From Tissierellia bacterium (lineage in GTDB: Bacteria > Bacillota > Clostridia > Tissierellales > Peptoniphilaceae), in the NCBI GenBank assembly GCA_030537815.1, contig JAUNVF010000012.1:1-48216 (forward strand): DNA of 48,216 bases. Reading direction: 5' to 3'. The first letter of the stretch is position 1. Every line of letters begins with the position of its first letter. Below, piece after piece: positions 9,089 through 18,479 of this stretch. Under the pieces are notes generated by a model, which did no database searches, had not been told where the DNA came from, and was given only the letters and a program-made list of their open reading frames with translations. A program made the translations under genes and the position numbers.

Positions 9089-11281
9089 ATGAAATCAAGA
9101 GATAAAACTAAGGATAAATCCAGTTTTAACAATAGAGTAAAATTTATCTATGCCATATGTTTTATTATGGCATTAGTTTTTGTTTTAAGACTTTTCTTTT
9201 TACAAGTAATAGGTGGAGAAAATTATAAGCAAATAGCTGAGGAGCAGAGAAAATCTAAAATCGAAATACCTCCTGAAAGAGGGGAGATATACGATTCAAA
9301 TATGACTCCTTTGGCACTTTCTATAAATGTAAATGCACTTTATTTATTTCCCGCTGAAATTAAGGACAAAACGGGAGTATCGATGTTCTTAGCAGAGATT
9401 TTAAATGAAAGATATGAAGATATTTTAAAAAAAATAGAATTGAACGAATCTTTTAAGCTCAGTTCTAAGTTGAGCAATGATCAGACGGCAAAGATAAAAA
9501 ATAGAAAATTAGCAGGAGTCAAAATAGTAAATGAAAAATCAAGATATTATCCTGAAGGCGATTTGGCATCTTATATCATTGGTTTTTTAGATCATGAAGG
9601 ACATGGAGAGTATGGAATAGAAAGCAGTTTCGATAAAGAATTATATGGAGAAAGTGGATTGAGAACTGTCTCGATTTCTCCATCGGGAGATATAATTCCA
9701 TATGATAAACAGGAAGAAAAAAAAGCGGACCAAGGGGACTCTGTAGTTTTAACGGTGGACGAGAGAATACAAGAGTTGCTCGGCAGATACAGTAGAGAAG
9801 TATATGCCAAGTACAAGCCGAATAAGATGACAATTATAGTTTTAAATCCAAATAATGGCGATGTCCTCGGTCTAGACAATTACCCTAAATACAATTCCAA
9901 TAATCCTAGACAGCCGAGAACAGTAGAAGAGAGAGAAAAGTGGGAGAGCTACAGTGAAGAAGAGCTTCTAGACGCCTATTATGCGATGTGGAGATCATTT
10001 GCGATCAATGATATATACGAACCTGGATCAGTATTTAAATTTATCACAGCTGCTGCAGCTGTAGAAGAAGGGACGGCAACCGACAGCTCAGTATATCATT
10101 GCGATGGAGTGGTAAAAGATATACCAGGAATTGAGTTAAAATGCTGGAGATGGGATGATCCTCACGGAGATCAGAATTTAGTAGAGGCGATGGATAATTC
10201 ATGTAATCCGGCTTTTATTCAAATAGCCAGAGATCTCGGAAAAGAAAAGATGTATAAATATATAAATGACTTTGGATTTGGAGTGGAGACGGGGATTAGA
10301 CTGCCTGCAGAGGCGAAGGGAATAATCCACGAGTCGATAGATTCAATAACTCCCGCATATCTTGCGACAATGTCGTATGGACATGGAATTGCAGTAACAC
10401 CGATCCAAATGGTAACTGCAATATCTGCAGTTGTAAATGGAGGAAATCTTTATACACCAAGAATAGTAAAAGAGATAATCGATGACAGAACGGGAGATAA
10501 AACTGTAATAGAAACTGAATTAAAGAGGAGAGTAATCTCTGAAGAGACATCTCAAAAGATGAGAGAGATGATGGAACATGGCGTGGAACATGGAACTGCG
10601 GATGGGGCTAGAATTCCTGGATATAAAATAGGTGGTAAGACGGGTACAAGTGTTAAATTTGTGGACGGGAAATACGAACTTGAAACGACAGTTGCATCAT
10701 ATCTTGGAGTTTTCCCTGCCGATAAACCAGAATATATAATATTAGCCGTTGTAGACGAGCCCCATGGGGCAAGTAGCGGCAATATAGTATCGGCACCTTT
10801 AGTTAAAAATATAATCGAGGGAATTATAGATTTGAAAGGTTACAAGCCGACCGAAAAAGTCGATATAGCAGTAGGTGAAGATGTAGAAGTACCAAATGTA
10901 ATAGGACTTCCTTTGAGCTTGGCATCTAAAACTTTAAAAGAGTTGGGATTTCAGTATTCGGTTTTAAATCCCAATATGAATAAAGAATCTATAATTTCAA
11001 ATCAGGCTCCCATGGCCGGTGAAAAATTATCTTATGGTTCCGTTATTGATATAATGAGTGATGAGTCAGGTAATCAGCCGATTCAAATGCCTAATTTGGT
11101 GGGGATGGAATCAGATGAAGCGACAGAGATATTAAAGAAATTGGGACTTCATCATCATTTAATTGGAGGCGAAGGAATCGTAGAATCGCAAATTCCGATT
11201 GCTGGAGAAATGGTGGGTCAAGATAGCTTAATCGAGATAAGAACGAGTCCGAGTACAGATGAAGATCAGCCGGAAGCTTAA
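9089..11281 (+). CDS. Division transpeptidase (FtsI/SpoVD/PBP2x type) with two PASTA domains
   Basis: Class B PBP that cross-links septal peptidoglycan together with FtsW. The 730-residue product has a membrane anchor (about 19-39), the dimerisation/pedestal region with PPERGEIYDS (61-70), and a transpeptidase domain with SVFK (314-317), SCN (371-373) and KTGTS (517-521). Two PASTA repeats follow, at about 599-657 and 665-720, which may bind muropeptide or beta-lactam. The tail is acidic. It begins three bases after ftsL. Two PASTA domains suit PBP2x, while clostridial SpoVD often has one, so I leave the symbol open. Confidence 0.94.
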   Translation: MKSRDKTKDKSSFNNRVKFIYAICFIMALVFVLRLFFLQVIGGENYKQIAEEQRKSKIEIPPERGEIYDSNMTPLALSINVNALYLFPAEIKDKTGVSMFLAEILNERYEDILKKIELNESFKLSSKLSNDQTAKIKNRKLAGVKIVNEKSRYYPEGDLASYIIGFLDHEGHGEYGIESSFDKELYGESGLRTVSISPSGDIIPYDKQEEKKADQGDSVVLTVDERIQELLGRYSREVYAKYKPNKMTIIVLNPNNGDVLGLDNYPKYNSNNPRQPRTVEEREKWESYSEEELLDAYYAMWRSFAINDIYEPGSVFKFITAAAAVEEGTATDSSVYHCDGVVKDIPGIELKCWRWDDPHGDQNLVEAMDNSCNPAFIQIARDLGKEKMYKYINDFGFGVETGIRLPAEAKGIIHESIDSITPAYLATMSYGHGIAVTPIQMVTAISAVVNGGNLYTPRIVKEIIDDRTGDKTVIETELKRRVISEETSQKMREMMEHGVEHGTADGARIPGYKIGGKTGTSVKFVDGKYELETTVASYLGVFPADKPEYIILAVVDEPHGASSGNIVSAPLVKNIIEGIIDLKGYKPTEKVDIAVGEDVEVPNVIGLPLSLASKTLKELGFQYSVLNPNMNKESIISNQAPMAGEKLSYGSVIDIMSDESGNQPIQMPNLVGMESDEATEILKKLGLHHHLIGGEGIVESQIPIAGEMVGQDSLIEIRTSPSTDEDQPEA

Positions 11282-11309
11282 AAAATAAACTATTTTATAA
11301 AGACTGATA

Positions 11310-11318
11310 TGTTATAAT
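11310..11318 (+). promoter_or_regulatory. Possible internal extended -10 upstream of mraY
   Basis: TG at 11310-11311, one base, then TATAAT at 11313-11318. No good -35 is present (CTATTT at 17-base spacing). Transcripts from it would have a leader of only about 10 bases that begins within the ribosome site, so it may be fortuitous. Confidence 0.3.
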
Positions 11319-11334
11319 ACTTTTGGAGGTCATT

Positions 11335-12294
11335 ATGGAAATAAAATATATATCTATTATATTATTTTTATCGACGATTTTTGCGATAATCATCGGTAAA
11401 ATATTTATACCGATTCTTAAAAAAAGACATATCGGTCAAAATATAAGGGACGATGGACCGAAATCGCATCTTGCAAAGCAGGGGACTCCCACCATGGGTG
11501 GGATAATAATAGCTATAACATTGATAGCCGGAATTATAGCTTTGAGTAAATTCGATCTTCCCTTGGGAATAGTACTGCTTTGTACATTTGGATTTGGGGC
11601 TGTCGGTTTTATCGATGATTTTATGAAATTAATTATGAGAAGATCTCTTGGATTAAATGCTAAGCAGAAGATAGTCCTACAGGTTCTCATAAGTGCAATT
11701 GTAGTATTTCTCTATAAGAGATACAGCTTAGAAAGTTTTAGTTATTTAAAAGTTCCGTTTATAGGAAAAAATATAGATATTGGCGCTTTCATTTATATAC
11801 TGATTCCCTTTGTATTGATAGGAACAGTAAATGCAGTTAATTTAACAGATGGACTTGACGGTCTTGTAAGCAGTGTAACCATACCTGTATTGCCATTTCT
11901 ATTGATAGTATCAGCCGGAGTGGAATCTGTTCAAGGATTTGTAATAGTATTAATGGGATCGGTGCTGGGATTTTTAGTATTTAATTCTAATAAAGCATCG
12001 GTATTTATGGGTGACACTGGATCCATGACGATTGGGGGAGCTATAGCCGGACTCGCATTAGTAACTAATACTGTATTTTTTCTGCCTATATTTGGATTGA
12101 TTTATGTGATAGAGGCAGGATCTGTAATCATACAAGTGATAAGTTATAAGACCAGAAATAAAAAGAGGGTATTCTTGATGAGTCCTATTCATCATCATTA
12201 TGAATTAAAGGGATACAATGAACAAAAGATAGTAACCTCATTTTCAATTATAAGTCTTTTAGCTGTTTTAGTAGCCGTGATGGGGTATTTCTAA
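11335..12294 (+). CDS. mraY: Phospho-N-acetylmuramoyl-pentapeptide transferase MraY
   Basis: Transfers phospho-MurNAc-pentapeptide from UDP to undecaprenyl phosphate, giving lipid I at the inner membrane face. The 319-residue polytopic product shows GPKSHLAKQGTPTMGG, the Asp pair in FIDDFMK, NAVNLTDGLDGL, FMGDTGS and the histidine-rich SPIHHHYELKG, which are the catalytic and Mg-binding landmarks. ATG 11335 is used because GGAGG at 11325-11329 precedes it; a TTG at 11323 would overlap that site. The gene ends in TAATG, overlapping murD. Confidence 0.97.
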   Translation: MEIKYISIILFLSTIFAIIIGKIFIPILKKRHIGQNIRDDGPKSHLAKQGTPTMGGIIIAITLIAGIIALSKFDLPLGIVLLCTFGFGAVGFIDDFMKLIMRRSLGLNAKQKIVLQVLISAIVVFLYKRYSLESFSYLKVPFIGKNIDIGAFIYILIPFVLIGTVNAVNLTDGLDGLVSSVTIPVLPFLLIVSAGVESVQGFVIVLMGSVLGFLVFNSNKASVFMGDTGSMTIGGAIAGLALVTNTVFFLPIFGLIYVIEAGSVIIQVISYKTRNKKRVFLMSPIHHHYELKGYNEQKIVTSFSIISLLAVLVAVMGYF

Positions 12295-13646
12295 TGGATA
12301 TAAAATCTAAGAGTATATTGATACTGGGATTTGGCATAACAGGAGTGTCATCTGCAAGGGCATTAAGTAAAATGGGTGCTGAAATTTTCGTGCTAGATGA
12401 CAATATAGAAGAAATACTTAAAAAGAATCCCGAGTATGGAGAAATAAAATTTAAAGTTTTAGAAAATATAGACCATATACAGAGTAATCAATTTGAATTC
12501 TGCATTAAAAGTCCAGGTATACATCCTGAAAACAAATATATAAAAAGAATTAAAGAAAAAAATATAGAGATAATTTCTGATTTGGAATTAGCTTATAGAT
12601 TATATGGCAATAGAAGGATTGTGGCAATAACAGGGACAAATGGCAAGACGACTACAACCAGTTTGGTCGGAGAGATCTTTAAAACGACAGGTATAAAAAC
12701 CCATGTAATTGGGAATATAGGTGTGGGAATCTTAAATGCCTTTGAATCGGGCGGAGAAGACGATATATATATAATTGAATGCTCGAGCTTTCAATTACAT
12801 GATATAAGATATTTTAGAGCCGGAACAGCGACCATAATAAATATTACTGAAGATCATCTCGATTGGCATGGAAGCATGGAATCTTATATAAATGATAAAC
12901 TTAAAATTTTTGATAATTCTCTCAAAAGCGATATTTCAATAATTAATTATGATGATTTAATACTGAAAAATCAAATTAAAAATATAAATGGCGATATAAA
13001 ATTAATATCTCGATATGAAGAAGTAGATAATGGAGTCTTTATCAGAGGAGATTCTATAATAATAAGAGATAATGTCGAAAAAGTATTAATGAATAGATCG
13101 CAAATTAAATTGCCGGGAGAGCATAATTTAGAAAATATTCTGATAGCAATTGCGATAGGATATTATTCAGGAGTTGACGAAAGTACAATCCTAAACTGTG
13201 TTAAAAACTTTAATGGAGTTGAACATAGGATTGAGTTTGTACGAAAGATACATGGAGTTAAATACTATAATGATTCAAAGGGAACTAATGTCGACGCAAC
13301 TGTAAATGCAATCAGATCATTTGAATCCGGAATAGTCTTAATCGCTGGAGGCTATGATAAAGGAGTAGAATTTGACGAATTATTTGAAGTATTCGACAAT
13401 AGAGTAAAAGCTCTGGTTTTATTGGGTCAGACTAAAGATAAAATCATTAAAACAGCTAAGTCGCATGAATTTAGAAATATATTTATTGCTGATGATATGA
13501 GAGAAGCTGTAAAGATATCGCATGATATATCCATGGATGGTGATACGGTACTTCTTTCACCTGCCTGTGCGAGTTGGGGAATGTACGATAATTTCGAAGA
13601 AAGAGGAAAAGATTTTAAAAGATGGGTTCAGAAGCTGGGTGAGTAA
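12294..13646 (+). CDS. murD: UDP-N-acetylmuramoylalanine--D-glutamate ligase
   Basis: Cytoplasmic ATP-dependent ligase that adds D-Glu to UDP-MurNAc-L-Ala. The 450-residue product has an N-terminal Rossmann-like domain (ILILGFGITGVSSA), the central ATPase domain with GTNGKTT (114-120), ITEDHLDWHG, LPGEHNLENILIAIA, and a C-terminal domain with YNDSKGTNVDAT, IAGGYDKG and LLSPACASWGMYDNF, all MurD hallmarks. The start overlaps the mraY stop by one base; ftsW starts immediately after. Confidence 0.97.
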   Translation: MDIKSKSILILGFGITGVSSARALSKMGAEIFVLDDNIEEILKKNPEYGEIKFKVLENIDHIQSNQFEFCIKSPGIHPENKYIKRIKEKNIEIISDLELAYRLYGNRRIVAITGTNGKTTTTSLVGEIFKTTGIKTHVIGNIGVGILNAFESGGEDDIYIIECSSFQLHDIRYFRAGTATIINITEDHLDWHGSMESYINDKLKIFDNSLKSDISIINYDDLILKNQIKNINGDIKLISRYEEVDNGVFIRGDSIIIRDNVEKVLMNRSQIKLPGEHNLENILIAIAIGYYSGVDESTILNCVKNFNGVEHRIEFVRKIHGVKYYNDSKGTNVDATVNAIRSFESGIVLIAGGYDKGVEFDELFEVFDNRVKALVLLGQTKDKIIKTAKSHEFRNIFIADDMREAVKISHDISMDGDTVLLSPACASWGMYDNFEERGKDFKRWVQKLGE

Positions 13647-14753
13647 ATGAAAAAGGCAAAAGCAGATAAAAAGCTAATACTAGTGGTGGGGATTTTACTG
13701 GTTTTTGGTTCTATAATGATATTCAGTTCAAGCTGGCCCTATGCTTTAGATATTGGTGCAAGCGCTGATTATTTTTTTAAAAGACATATACTTTTTGCGA
13801 CGGCCGGTTTTATAGCTATGATTCTAGTGTCATTTATCGACTACCATATATACCAAAAATACGCAGTCCAATTATATATATTAACTTTTGCTATATGCCT
13901 GCTCGTTTTTACACCTCTAGGAAATAATCTCGATACATTCGCAAGAAGGTGGATTGTCGTTGGGCCTATAAATTTCATGCCTTCAGATTTGATGAAAATA
14001 GCATCTGTCATACTCCTGACCTCGCTTTTGAGCATGAAAAGGCGAAGGGATACTGTTTTAAAAGATATATTACCTGTAATTTTAATAATAATCTTTTCAG
14101 TTCTCCCCGTATATCTTCAGCCTAATCTTTCAACATCCATAACCATCATACTCTCATTGGGAGCTATTTACTTTATAAGCGGAATGGATTTGAGATACTT
14201 TTTCTTTATAATACCTTCATTTGTTTTAATGATACTAATGTTTTTCTTAGGCGAAAAGAATGAGTATAGAAGGCGTAGGCTCTACACTCTTCTTCATCCA
14301 CTCGAGGATTATACTGGTGATGGATGGCAGCTTTCCCAGGCTCTTGTCGCTGTTAGTACAGGTGGTTTATTGGGAGTCGGTTTTGGCAAGAGTAGACAAA
14401 AGCATTTATATCTTTCGGAGGCACATAATGACTTTGTCTTTGCTATCATATCTGAAGAATTAGGATTTTTAGGGGCTGCATTCGTAATTATTTTATTTTT
14501 AATATTGATTAGAATTGGTTTTAAAATCGCTGTCAATGCAAAAGATGATTTCGGAAGATTATTGGCAGCCGGAATTACTTTAGTAATTGGAATTCAAGCA
14601 TTTATAAATATTGGCGTATCATTCGGTTTACTTCCTCCTACCGGTCTAGTATTACCTTTTATCAGTTATGGGGGGACTTCCTTGATGGTTACACTTGGAA
14701 TGGTCGGGATACTTCTCAATATTTCTAGAAATAAAACAATCATAAAGGAGTAA
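13647..14753 (+). CDS. ftsW: Septal peptidoglycan polymerase FtsW (SEDS family)
   Basis: SEDS glycosyltransferase that polymerises lipid II at the septum with its cognate class B PBP, encoded three genes upstream. The 368-residue product has about ten membrane segments. It contains RWIVVGPINFMPSDLMK, YLQPNLSTSITI, GDGWQLSQALVAVSTGGLLG, EEELGF-type SEELGFLG and the C-terminal FISYGGTSL, all conserved in FtsW/RodA/SpoVE. Placement between murD and murG favours FtsW over RodA. SpoVE cannot be excluded if the organism sporulates. Confidence 0.93.
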   Translation: MKKAKADKKLILVVGILLVFGSIMIFSSSWPYALDIGASADYFFKRHILFATAGFIAMILVSFIDYHIYQKYAVQLYILTFAICLLVFTPLGNNLDTFARRWIVVGPINFMPSDLMKIASVILLTSLLSMKRRRDTVLKDILPVILIIIFSVLPVYLQPNLSTSITIILSLGAIYFISGMDLRYFFFIIPSFVLMILMFFLGEKNEYRRRRLYTLLHPLEDYTGDGWQLSQALVAVSTGGLLGVGFGKSRQKHLYLSEAHNDFVFAIISEELGFLGAAFVIILFLILIRIGFKIAVNAKDDFGRLLAAGITLVIGIQAFINIGVSFGLLPPTGLVLPFISYGGTSLMVTLGMVGILLNISRNKTIIKE

Positions 14754-14756
14754 GCC

Positions 14757-15863
14757 ATGAGATTAATAATAAGCGGGGGAGGAACCGGAGGACATATATA
14801 TCCTGCCGTTGCTATATTGGAAGAATTTAAAAAAAGATATGAATATATTGAAATTCTATATATGGGAACAAAAGATTCCATGGAGGAAAAAATCGCTTCA
14901 AATATGAATCTTAACTTTAAATCAATAAGAGTTAAGGGACTTCCGCGAAAGTTAAATAAAAATTCCGTCATAGCTATAAAAGAATTAATAATCGGTCTAA
15001 ATCAGGCGAAAAAAATAATAAGAGATTTTCAGCCGGATATTGTAATCGGAACTGGAGGATTTGTCAGCGGTCCTGTATTATTTAGAGCGGCTACTATGGG
15101 TTATAAGACTATGATTCATGAACAGAATTCTCTTCCGGGATTAACGAATAGGATACTTTCAAGATATGTAGATTGTGTAGCAGTGACATATGAGAGTTCT
15201 AAATCTTATTTTAAGAAGCCTGAAAGAGTAAAAGTGACGGGTAATCCTATCAGATCTAATTTTAATGAAAAGAGAGGTTCAAAGGACTCGTATATCAAAT
15301 ACGGACTTAAAGATGATAAACCTATAATATTTTCTTTTGGCGGGAGCAATGGATCAGAAGATTTAAACAAAGCTATGGCCGGTCTGATAAAAGAATATTC
15401 GATAGACTTGGAATTCCAAATCATTCACGCCACTGGAGAATCGCATTATGATGCATTTATGAAAGAGATACAAGGCTTCGATGATAATGCTATAAAAGTG
15501 CTACCTTATATACATGATATAGCCAGCGCATATGATATTTCAGATCTTGTTATAACAAGCTCAGGAGCCATTACATTGGCTGAGCTATCCTTGCTTGGAA
15601 TAGCGAGCATATTAATACCAAAAGCTTATACGACAGAAAATCATCAGGAGTATAATGCGAGACTATATATGGATATAGGTGCAAGTGAGATGATATTAGA
15701 GGATGAATTAAATTCGGATTTGTTGTATAATAAGATAGCTAAGCTTTTAGAAAACGAGTCAACTCTATCGATAATGGGTGAAAATGCAAAAAAACTTGGC
15801 AATCCAAATGCCACATCCGACATTGTCGATATCGCGGTTTCTTTGCTAGAGAATAAGAGGTGA
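14757..15863 (+). CDS. murG: MurG, UDP-GlcNAc:lipid I N-acetylglucosaminyltransferase
   Basis: Converts lipid I to lipid II at the inner face of the membrane. The 368-residue GT28-family product has the first glycine loop GGGTGGHIYPA (6-16), GTGGFVSGPVL, HEQNSLPGLTNR, a second loop FSFGGSNGSEDLN and the donor-site SGAITLAELSLLGIASILIPKAYT with ENHQEYNA. Length and motifs are normal. GGAG lies seven bases upstream. It follows ftsW by three bases. Confidence 0.97.
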   Translation: MRLIISGGGTGGHIYPAVAILEEFKKRYEYIEILYMGTKDSMEEKIASNMNLNFKSIRVKGLPRKLNKNSVIAIKELIIGLNQAKKIIRDFQPDIVIGTGGFVSGPVLFRAATMGYKTMIHEQNSLPGLTNRILSRYVDCVAVTYESSKSYFKKPERVKVTGNPIRSNFNEKRGSKDSYIKYGLKDDKPIIFSFGGSNGSEDLNKAMAGLIKEYSIDLEFQIIHATGESHYDAFMKEIQGFDDNAIKVLPYIHDIASAYDISDLVITSSGAITLAELSLLGIASILIPKAYTTENHQEYNARLYMDIGASEMILEDELNSDLLYNKIAKLLENESTLSIMGENAKKLGNPNATSDIVDIAVSLLENKR

Positions 15864-15867
15864 TCCG

Positions 15868-16680
15868 ATGTTTAAAAATAAGAATAAAGATTATAGAGAT
15901 CTTTCAGATAGACAAATCCATAGTGAATTTGTAGCTAAAAAAAATAAAAAATCCAGGTCTTTTGTATGGGTATTGAGCACATCAGTAATACTTATACTAG
16001 GGATTGTAGTTATAGGTATCTACCTTGGTCTAACCCATCCCTATTTTTATGTTGACAATATAGAAATCAGTGGGAATAGAGATATAAGTGATGAAGAAAT
16101 CATAGAGACGGCAGCCATACAGAAAAATCAAAATATATTCAGAATGGATGCATCTAAGATAAGAACGAAGATACAGGGTATGGACAAGGTATTGACTGTC
16201 AAGACGAGTAAAATCATTCCAGATACTATAAGGATTGAGGTAACCGAGAAGACCGATTTAGGATATATTCACGTAGATAATGGATATCTGATAATAACTG
16301 GAGATTTAAAGATTGATAGGCATGTTCCTGAACTTTCAGAAGAGGACAAAGATAAATTGATTAAGTTCTCAAATGCGGGATATTCAACACTTGCAATTGG
16401 ATACAAAGTATCAAATGAAAATAAAGAAATAGAATTTATCAAGGCTTTAATTGACCAAGAACTTCTCAAAGTGACAGATGAAATCGACTTTGGAAGTGAG
16501 ACGAATGAATTAAAACTGCGTGTTAATCACGATACTATAGTGGATTTTGGTAAAATTGAAGATATAGAATATAAATTTTCTCTGATTGAGAAGATAATGG
16601 TTGACCTAAAACAAAAGGGGATAAAGGCTAAGGAAATCATAATAAATCACACTCAAAACCCTGTAGTTGTCAAGGAATAG
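15868..16680 (+). CDS. divIB: Cell division protein DivIB/FtsQ
   Basis: Bitopic divisome protein that works with FtsL and DivIC. The 270-residue product has a basic cytoplasmic tail (1-33), one membrane helix (about 34-56) and a POTRA domain beginning at YVDNIEISGNRDISDEEI. IFRMDASKIRTKIQGMDKV, then the beta domain with IEVTEKTDLGYI and a C-terminal KQKGIKAKEIIIN segment follow. These are typical of FtsQ/DivIB. It is the last gene before the hairpin that separates this run from ftsZ. No ftsA follows. Confidence 0.88.
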   Translation: MFKNKNKDYRDLSDRQIHSEFVAKKNKKSRSFVWVLSTSVILILGIVVIGIYLGLTHPYFYVDNIEISGNRDISDEEIIETAAIQKNQNIFRMDASKIRTKIQGMDKVLTVKTSKIIPDTIRIEVTEKTDLGYIHVDNGYLIITGDLKIDRHVPELSEEDKDKLIKFSNAGYSTLAIGYKVSNENKEIEFIKALIDQELLKVTDEIDFGSETNELKLRVNHDTIVDFGKIEDIEYKFSLIEKIMVDLKQKGIKAKEIIINHTQNPVVVKE

Positions 16681-16778
16681 CAACTTCGTATTACTAATAC
16701 AATATATTCTTTAATAATCTAAAACCGCACTTAAATATGAGAAAATAGCCGATTGTATAGATGTATCTTAAATACAAA

Positions 16779-16834
16779 GGAAATCCATAAAAGCCTGTTT
16801 TTCGACCTAAACAGCGCTTTTTTTGTGGATTTCC
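16779..16834 (+). terminator. Nested hairpin/terminator between divIB and ftsZ
   Basis: Inner stem AAGCCTGTTT (16791-16800) pairs with AAACAGCGCTT (16809-16819, one bulge), followed by a T tract to 16824. An outer nine-base pair, GGAAATCCA (16779-16787) with TGGATTTCC (16826-16834), encloses both the inner hairpin and its T tract. The inner part reads as a rho-independent terminator. The outer arms are unusual because they would tuck the T tract inside a longer stem. Confidence 0.7.
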
Positions 16835-16846
16835 GAGGATTTCGAT

Positions 16847-16874
16847 TTGTAATTCAAAATCTTTTTGATATAAT
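16847..16874 (+). promoter_or_regulatory. Promoter for ftsZ
   Basis: TTGTAA at 16847-16852, a 16-base spacer and TATAAT at 16869-16874 preceded by TGA, making an extended -10. It lies just downstream of the hairpin, so ftsZ-nrdR appear to have their own transcription start. Confidence 0.7.
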
Positions 16875-16920
16875 TATTGCCATAGGAAAGAAAATTTATC
16901 GTTAATTGAGGAGTGATCAA

Positions 16921-17973
16921 ATGTCAATGTTTGATATGGAAGTATATTCGAATGATTTAGCAAAAATAAAAGTTATAGGAGTAGGTGGCGGTGGTAATAA
17001 TGCGCTACAGAGAATGATTGAAACGGGTTTAAAAGGTGTTGAATTTGTCGTAGTCAATACAGACAAGCAAGTTCTAGATTCGTCAAATGCAGATGTAAGA
17101 CTTCAGATTGGTACCAAGCTCACAAGAGGATTAGGTGCTGGTGGAGACCCTTCTGTAGGAACAAAGGCGGCAGAGGAAAGTAAAAATGAAATAGCCGATG
17201 TCTTAACAGGATCTGATATGGTATTTATAACTGCCGGCATGGGCGGTGGAACTGGAACGGGTGCAGCTCCTGTAGTTGCAGAAGTAGCCAAAGAACTTGG
17301 AATCTTGACTGTAGGAATCGTCACGAAACCTTTCTCATTTGAAGGAAGAAAAAGACAGATTCAAGCAGAGCAGGGAGTTGAAATCTTAAAAGAAAAAGTA
17401 GATACATTGGTTACTATACCCAATGACAGATTATTGCAGATAGCTGAAAAGAGAACTACTATGATTGAAGCATTTGAGATGGCTGATGAAGTGTTGATGC
17501 ACGGTATTCAGGGTATTTCAGATTTGATAGCAGTTCCAAATCTAATCAACTTGGACTTTGCAGATGTTAAATCCATCATGTTTAATCAAGGTATTGCGCA
17601 TATGGGAATCGGAACTGCAAGTGGAGAAAATAGAGCTGTAGAAGCTGCTAAATCAGCTATTAAGAGTCCACTACTGGAAACATCAATAGACGGAGCAAAA
17701 TCGGTTCTTATCAATGTCACAGGTGCTGAATTGGGAATATTTGAAATAAATGAAGCTGCCGATTTAATTAGAGAATCTGTAGATAAAGATGCAAATATAA
17801 TCTTCGGTGCCGGAATTGATGAAGGACTTAAAGAAGATATAAAAATAACGGTGATAGCTACTGGATTCGATCCTGAGAAACCTACTGTAAATACAGTTAA
17901 AGAAGCCAAAAAAGAAGCGGAAGATGACAATGATATAGATATTCCGACATTTCTTAAGAGGCGTGACTTTTAG
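16921..17973 (+). CDS. ftsZ: Cell division GTPase FtsZ
   Basis: Tubulin homologue that forms the Z ring. The 350-residue product shows [14 protein letters not shown], the tubulin signature [10 protein letters not shown] (108-117), [22 protein letters not shown] and the C-terminal membrane-tether-binding peptide [13 protein letters not shown]. The linker between core and C-terminal peptide is short. ATG 16921 is seven bases after GAGGAG (16908-16913); an upstream TTG at 16906 would overlap this site. ftsA is not next to it, so its membrane anchor (FtsA and/or SepF) must be encoded elsewhere. Confidence 0.98.
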   Translation: MSMFDMEVYSNDLAKIKVIGVGGGGNNALQRMIETGLKGVEFVVVNTDKQVLDSSNADVRLQIGTKLTRGLGAGGDPSVGTKAAEESKNEIADVLTGSDMVFITAGMGGGTGTGAAPVVAEVAKELGILTVGIVTKPFSFEGRKRQIQAEQGVEILKEKVDTLVTIPNDRLLQIAEKRTTMIEAFEMADEVLMHGIQGISDLIAVPNLINLDFADVKSIMFNQGIAHMGIGTASGENRAVEAAKSAIKSPLLETSIDGAKSVLINVTGAELGIFEINEAADLIRESVDKDANIIFGAGIDEGLKEDIKITVIATGFDPEKPTVNTVKEAKKEAEDDNDIDIPTFLKRRDF

Positions 17974-17981
17974 GTAAAGCC

Positions 17982-18431
17982 ATGAAATGTCCTTATTGTA
18001 GTTTTCCTGATACAAAGGTCGTGGACTCCAGGCCCACAGAAGACAATATGTCTATCAGGAGGAGAAGGGCTTGTATAGAATGTAAAAAGAGATTCACGAC
18101 CTATGAGAGATACGAACAAGTACCTCTCATAGTGATTAAAAAAGACGATACCAGAGAAGAATTTGACAGACAGAAAATCTTTAGGGGAATGTTAAGGTCC
18201 TGTGAAAAAAGGCCGGTTAGTGTCAATAGTTTGGAAAAGGCTACAGATGATATAGAGCTTGCTCTTAACCATTTAAATCAAAGAGAAGTAGATTCGTCTA
18301 TTATCGGAGAAATGGTAATGGAGAAATTAAAGGAACTCGATAAGGTTGCCTATATTAGATTTGCATCTGTGTATAGAGAGTTTGAAGATGTAAGTGGATT
18401 TTTAAATGAGTTGGAAAACTTGAAAGATTAG
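17982..18431 (+). CDS. nrdR: Transcriptional repressor NrdR
   Basis: Nucleotide-sensing repressor of ribonucleotide reductase genes. The 149-residue product has the N-terminal zinc ribbon (Cys 3, 6, 31 and 34) with the usual MKCPYC start, RRRRACIECKKRFTTYER, and the ATP-cone domain beginning at VIKKDDTREEFDRQK. Length is standard. It starts eight bases after ftsZ and ends just before a strong terminator. No ribonucleotide reductase gene is visible in this window. Confidence 0.97.
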   Translation: MKCPYCSFPDTKVVDSRPTEDNMSIRRRRACIECKKRFTTYERYEQVPLIVIKKDDTREEFDRQKIFRGMLRSCEKRPVSVNSLEKATDDIELALNHLNQREVDSSIIGEMVMEKLKELDKVAYIRFASVYREFEDVSGFLNELENLKD

Positions 18432-18440
18432 TTAATAAAT

Positions 18441-18469
18441 GCTATGCTGAACTTTAGCATAGCTTTTTT
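18441..18469 (+). terminator. Rho-independent terminator after nrdR
   Basis: GCTATGCT (18441-18448) pairs perfectly with AGCATAGC (18456-18463) and six T follow. The ribosome site of rarA (GGTGG) begins at once after the T tract, leaving no room for a rarA promoter. Confidence 0.85.
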
Positions 18470-18479
18470 GGTGGTGAAT

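Noticed and set aside
18444-18479. Upstream ATG at 18444 as the rarA start
   Set aside because: It lies within the nrdR terminator stem, has no ribosome site, and the extra 12 residues are not RarA-like. ATG 18480 follows GGTGG.
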